Shown: positions 6,894-7,234 of the stretch, piece after piece | Position numbering within the stretch: position 1 is the stretch's first letter | Layout: each line of letters begins with the position of its first letter | Notes under the pieces: model-generated | Database searches by the model: none | The model's input: only the letters and a program-made list of their open reading frames with translations | What the model was told of the DNA's origin: nothing | Assembly (NCBI GenBank): GCA_031266315.1 | Contig: JAISBG010000380.1 | Location: 1 to 7,234 of the forward strand | DNA: 7,234 bases | Origin: Planctomycetaceae bacterium | Lineage (GTDB): Bacteria; Planctomycetota; Planctomycetia; Pirellulales; Thermoguttaceae | Direction: 5' to 3' | Program-made: the position numbers and the translations under genes

Positions 6894-6995
6894 TCACATA
6901 CTGCCCCCCCCCCCCTCGCTTGCCCATTTTAACATTTGAATTTTCATCGAGTTGTGCGAAGAAATTTTTGAAGTGTTTTCAGCAAAGTTTTTCAT
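6894..6995 (-). other. Probable true 5' end of paralogue 3, out of frame
   Basis: This 33-residue frame begins MKNFAENTSKISSHNS at an ATG with AAGGA (7004-7008) 8 nt upstream, the same spacing as in gap and paralogue 2. It runs through the 12-G tract as four glycines and stops at TGA (6894-6896). Removing one G (or adding two) from 6904-6915 joins it without any stop to the open frame of paralogue 3. Either it is a leader peptide, or it is the real N-terminus of that gene interrupted by an indel in the homopolymer. I favour the second because the downstream frame lacks any good start. The joined protein would carry about 64 residues before the prepilin cut site, which is long for this signal type and the main argument against. 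Confidence 0.55.
6904..6915. repeat. 12-nt G:C homopolymer
   Basis: Twelve consecutive C on the plus strand read as twelve G on the coding strand. No other run of this kind occurs in the window. It sits inside the putative 5' coding region of paralogue 3, exactly between the two frames that would need to be joined. Tracts of this length are prone to slipped-strand mispairing in vivo and to sequencing length errors. Confidence 0.95.
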
Positions 6996-7003
6996 CGTCA
7001 TAT

Positions 7004-7008
7004 TCCTT
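7004..7008 (-). promoter_or_regulatory. Ribosome binding site for ATG at 6995
   Basis: On the minus strand AAGGA lies 8 nt before ATG (6993-6995). It decides the start question for paralogue 3 because no comparable site precedes the TTG at 6832. Confidence 0.6.
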
Positions 7009-7095
7009 GTTTTATAAGGTTTATCAAGATCACTGCAATCCGCTTACCGTAAAACAATACGGCAAAGAAACGTATCGCAATTGAATAAGATTCAA

Positions 7096-7124
7096 ATATT
7101 ATAAAAGACAATACCGGATGTCAA
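7096..7124 (-). promoter_or_regulatory. Near-consensus sigma70 promoter for paralogue 3
   Basis: On the minus strand a perfect TTGACA (-35, 7119-7124) is followed by TATAAT (7098-7103) at 15-nt spacing, overlapping TAATAT (7096-7101) at the ideal 17-nt spacing. A start near 7089 gives a leader of about 95 nt to the ATG at 6995. It is the best promoter match in the window and shows that transcription toward paralogue 3 begins well upstream of the homopolymer. Motif-based, not measured. Confidence 0.7.
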
Positions 7125-7215
7125 GAGAAATCTTTTTTTTGAGAAAATTTTCTGATTCTAGCTTATTAGGTGTCCCGACATTGACAAGTTCGTTTTAACA
7201 CGAAACACACGAAAA

Positions 7216-7234
7216 GAGGTAGGCTATTTATCAA
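7216..7234. repeat. Composite hairpin repeat, copy 2 (cut by window edge)
   Basis: The last 19 bases match the reverse complement of 2544-2562 at 18 of 19 positions; the single difference is A for G at 7221. The match runs to the final base of the window, so the rest of the copy lies outside. The element is therefore present at least twice, in opposite orientations, flanking the DUF1559 cluster. The remaining DNA between 7125 and 7215 shows only a 12-bp AT palindrome (7142-7153). Confidence 0.6.

Noticed and set aside
7181..7186. Perfect TTGACA on the plus strand as a rightward promoter
   Set aside because: No acceptable -10 hexamer occurs 15-19 nt downstream, and no plus-strand gene begins before the window ends.

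Overview
The window reads as a chromosomal segment of a planctomycete. The strongest reason is a run of three DUF1559 proteins, each with a type IV prepilin-like N-terminus ([14 protein letters not shown]) and two with a clear C-terminal H-X9-DG motif; large expansions of this family are a hallmark of Planctomycetota. The moderate GC content and hairpin-rich intergenic DNA fit a lower-GC member (Pirellulales/Thermoguttaceae-like), but placement below the phylum is inference. All five genes lie on the minus strand. No tRNA, rRNA, CRISPR array, transposase or phage gene was seen.

Layout on the plus-strand axis: 1-262 is intergenic, with two short hairpins (24-57, 67-81) and a strong 15-bp hairpin (172-219) beyond the 3' end of the first gene. 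263-1279 encodes glyceraldehyde-3-phosphate dehydrogenase, with a promoter candidate at 1399-1426 and a nested dyad in its leader. 1514-2275 encodes an exonuclease III-family AP endonuclease with its own good promoter (2329-2357). 2276-2651 holds a composite hairpin repeat (2437-2562). 2652-3770, 4243-5472 and 5654-6832 are the three DUF1559 genes. The 472-bp gap between the first two contains a 13-bp triplicate tandem repeat and a 191-bp palindrome built from smaller palindromes. The right flank (6833-7234) carries a near-consensus promoter, a well-formed ribosome binding site with ATG, a 12-nt G:C homopolymer, and at the very edge the start of a second copy of the 2437-2562 repeat.

The main discovery candidate is at the 5' end of the third DUF1559 gene (5654-6832). 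Its frame has no ATG and no Shine-Dalgarno at the apparent TTG start. A promoter, ribosome binding site and ATG (6993-6995) lie just upstream in another frame, and the two frames are separated only by the 12-G run at 6904-6915. With 11 G (or 14) they would join into one 446-residue (or 447-residue) protein. This is either a phase-variable contingency tract, a ribosomal or polymerase slippage site, or a homopolymer sequencing error.

The genes do not form one pathway. The first two are housekeeping (glycolysis; base-excision repair) and appear separately transcribed. The DUF1559 genes are presumed envelope or extracellular pseudopilin-like proteins of unknown function, each apparently with its own leader.
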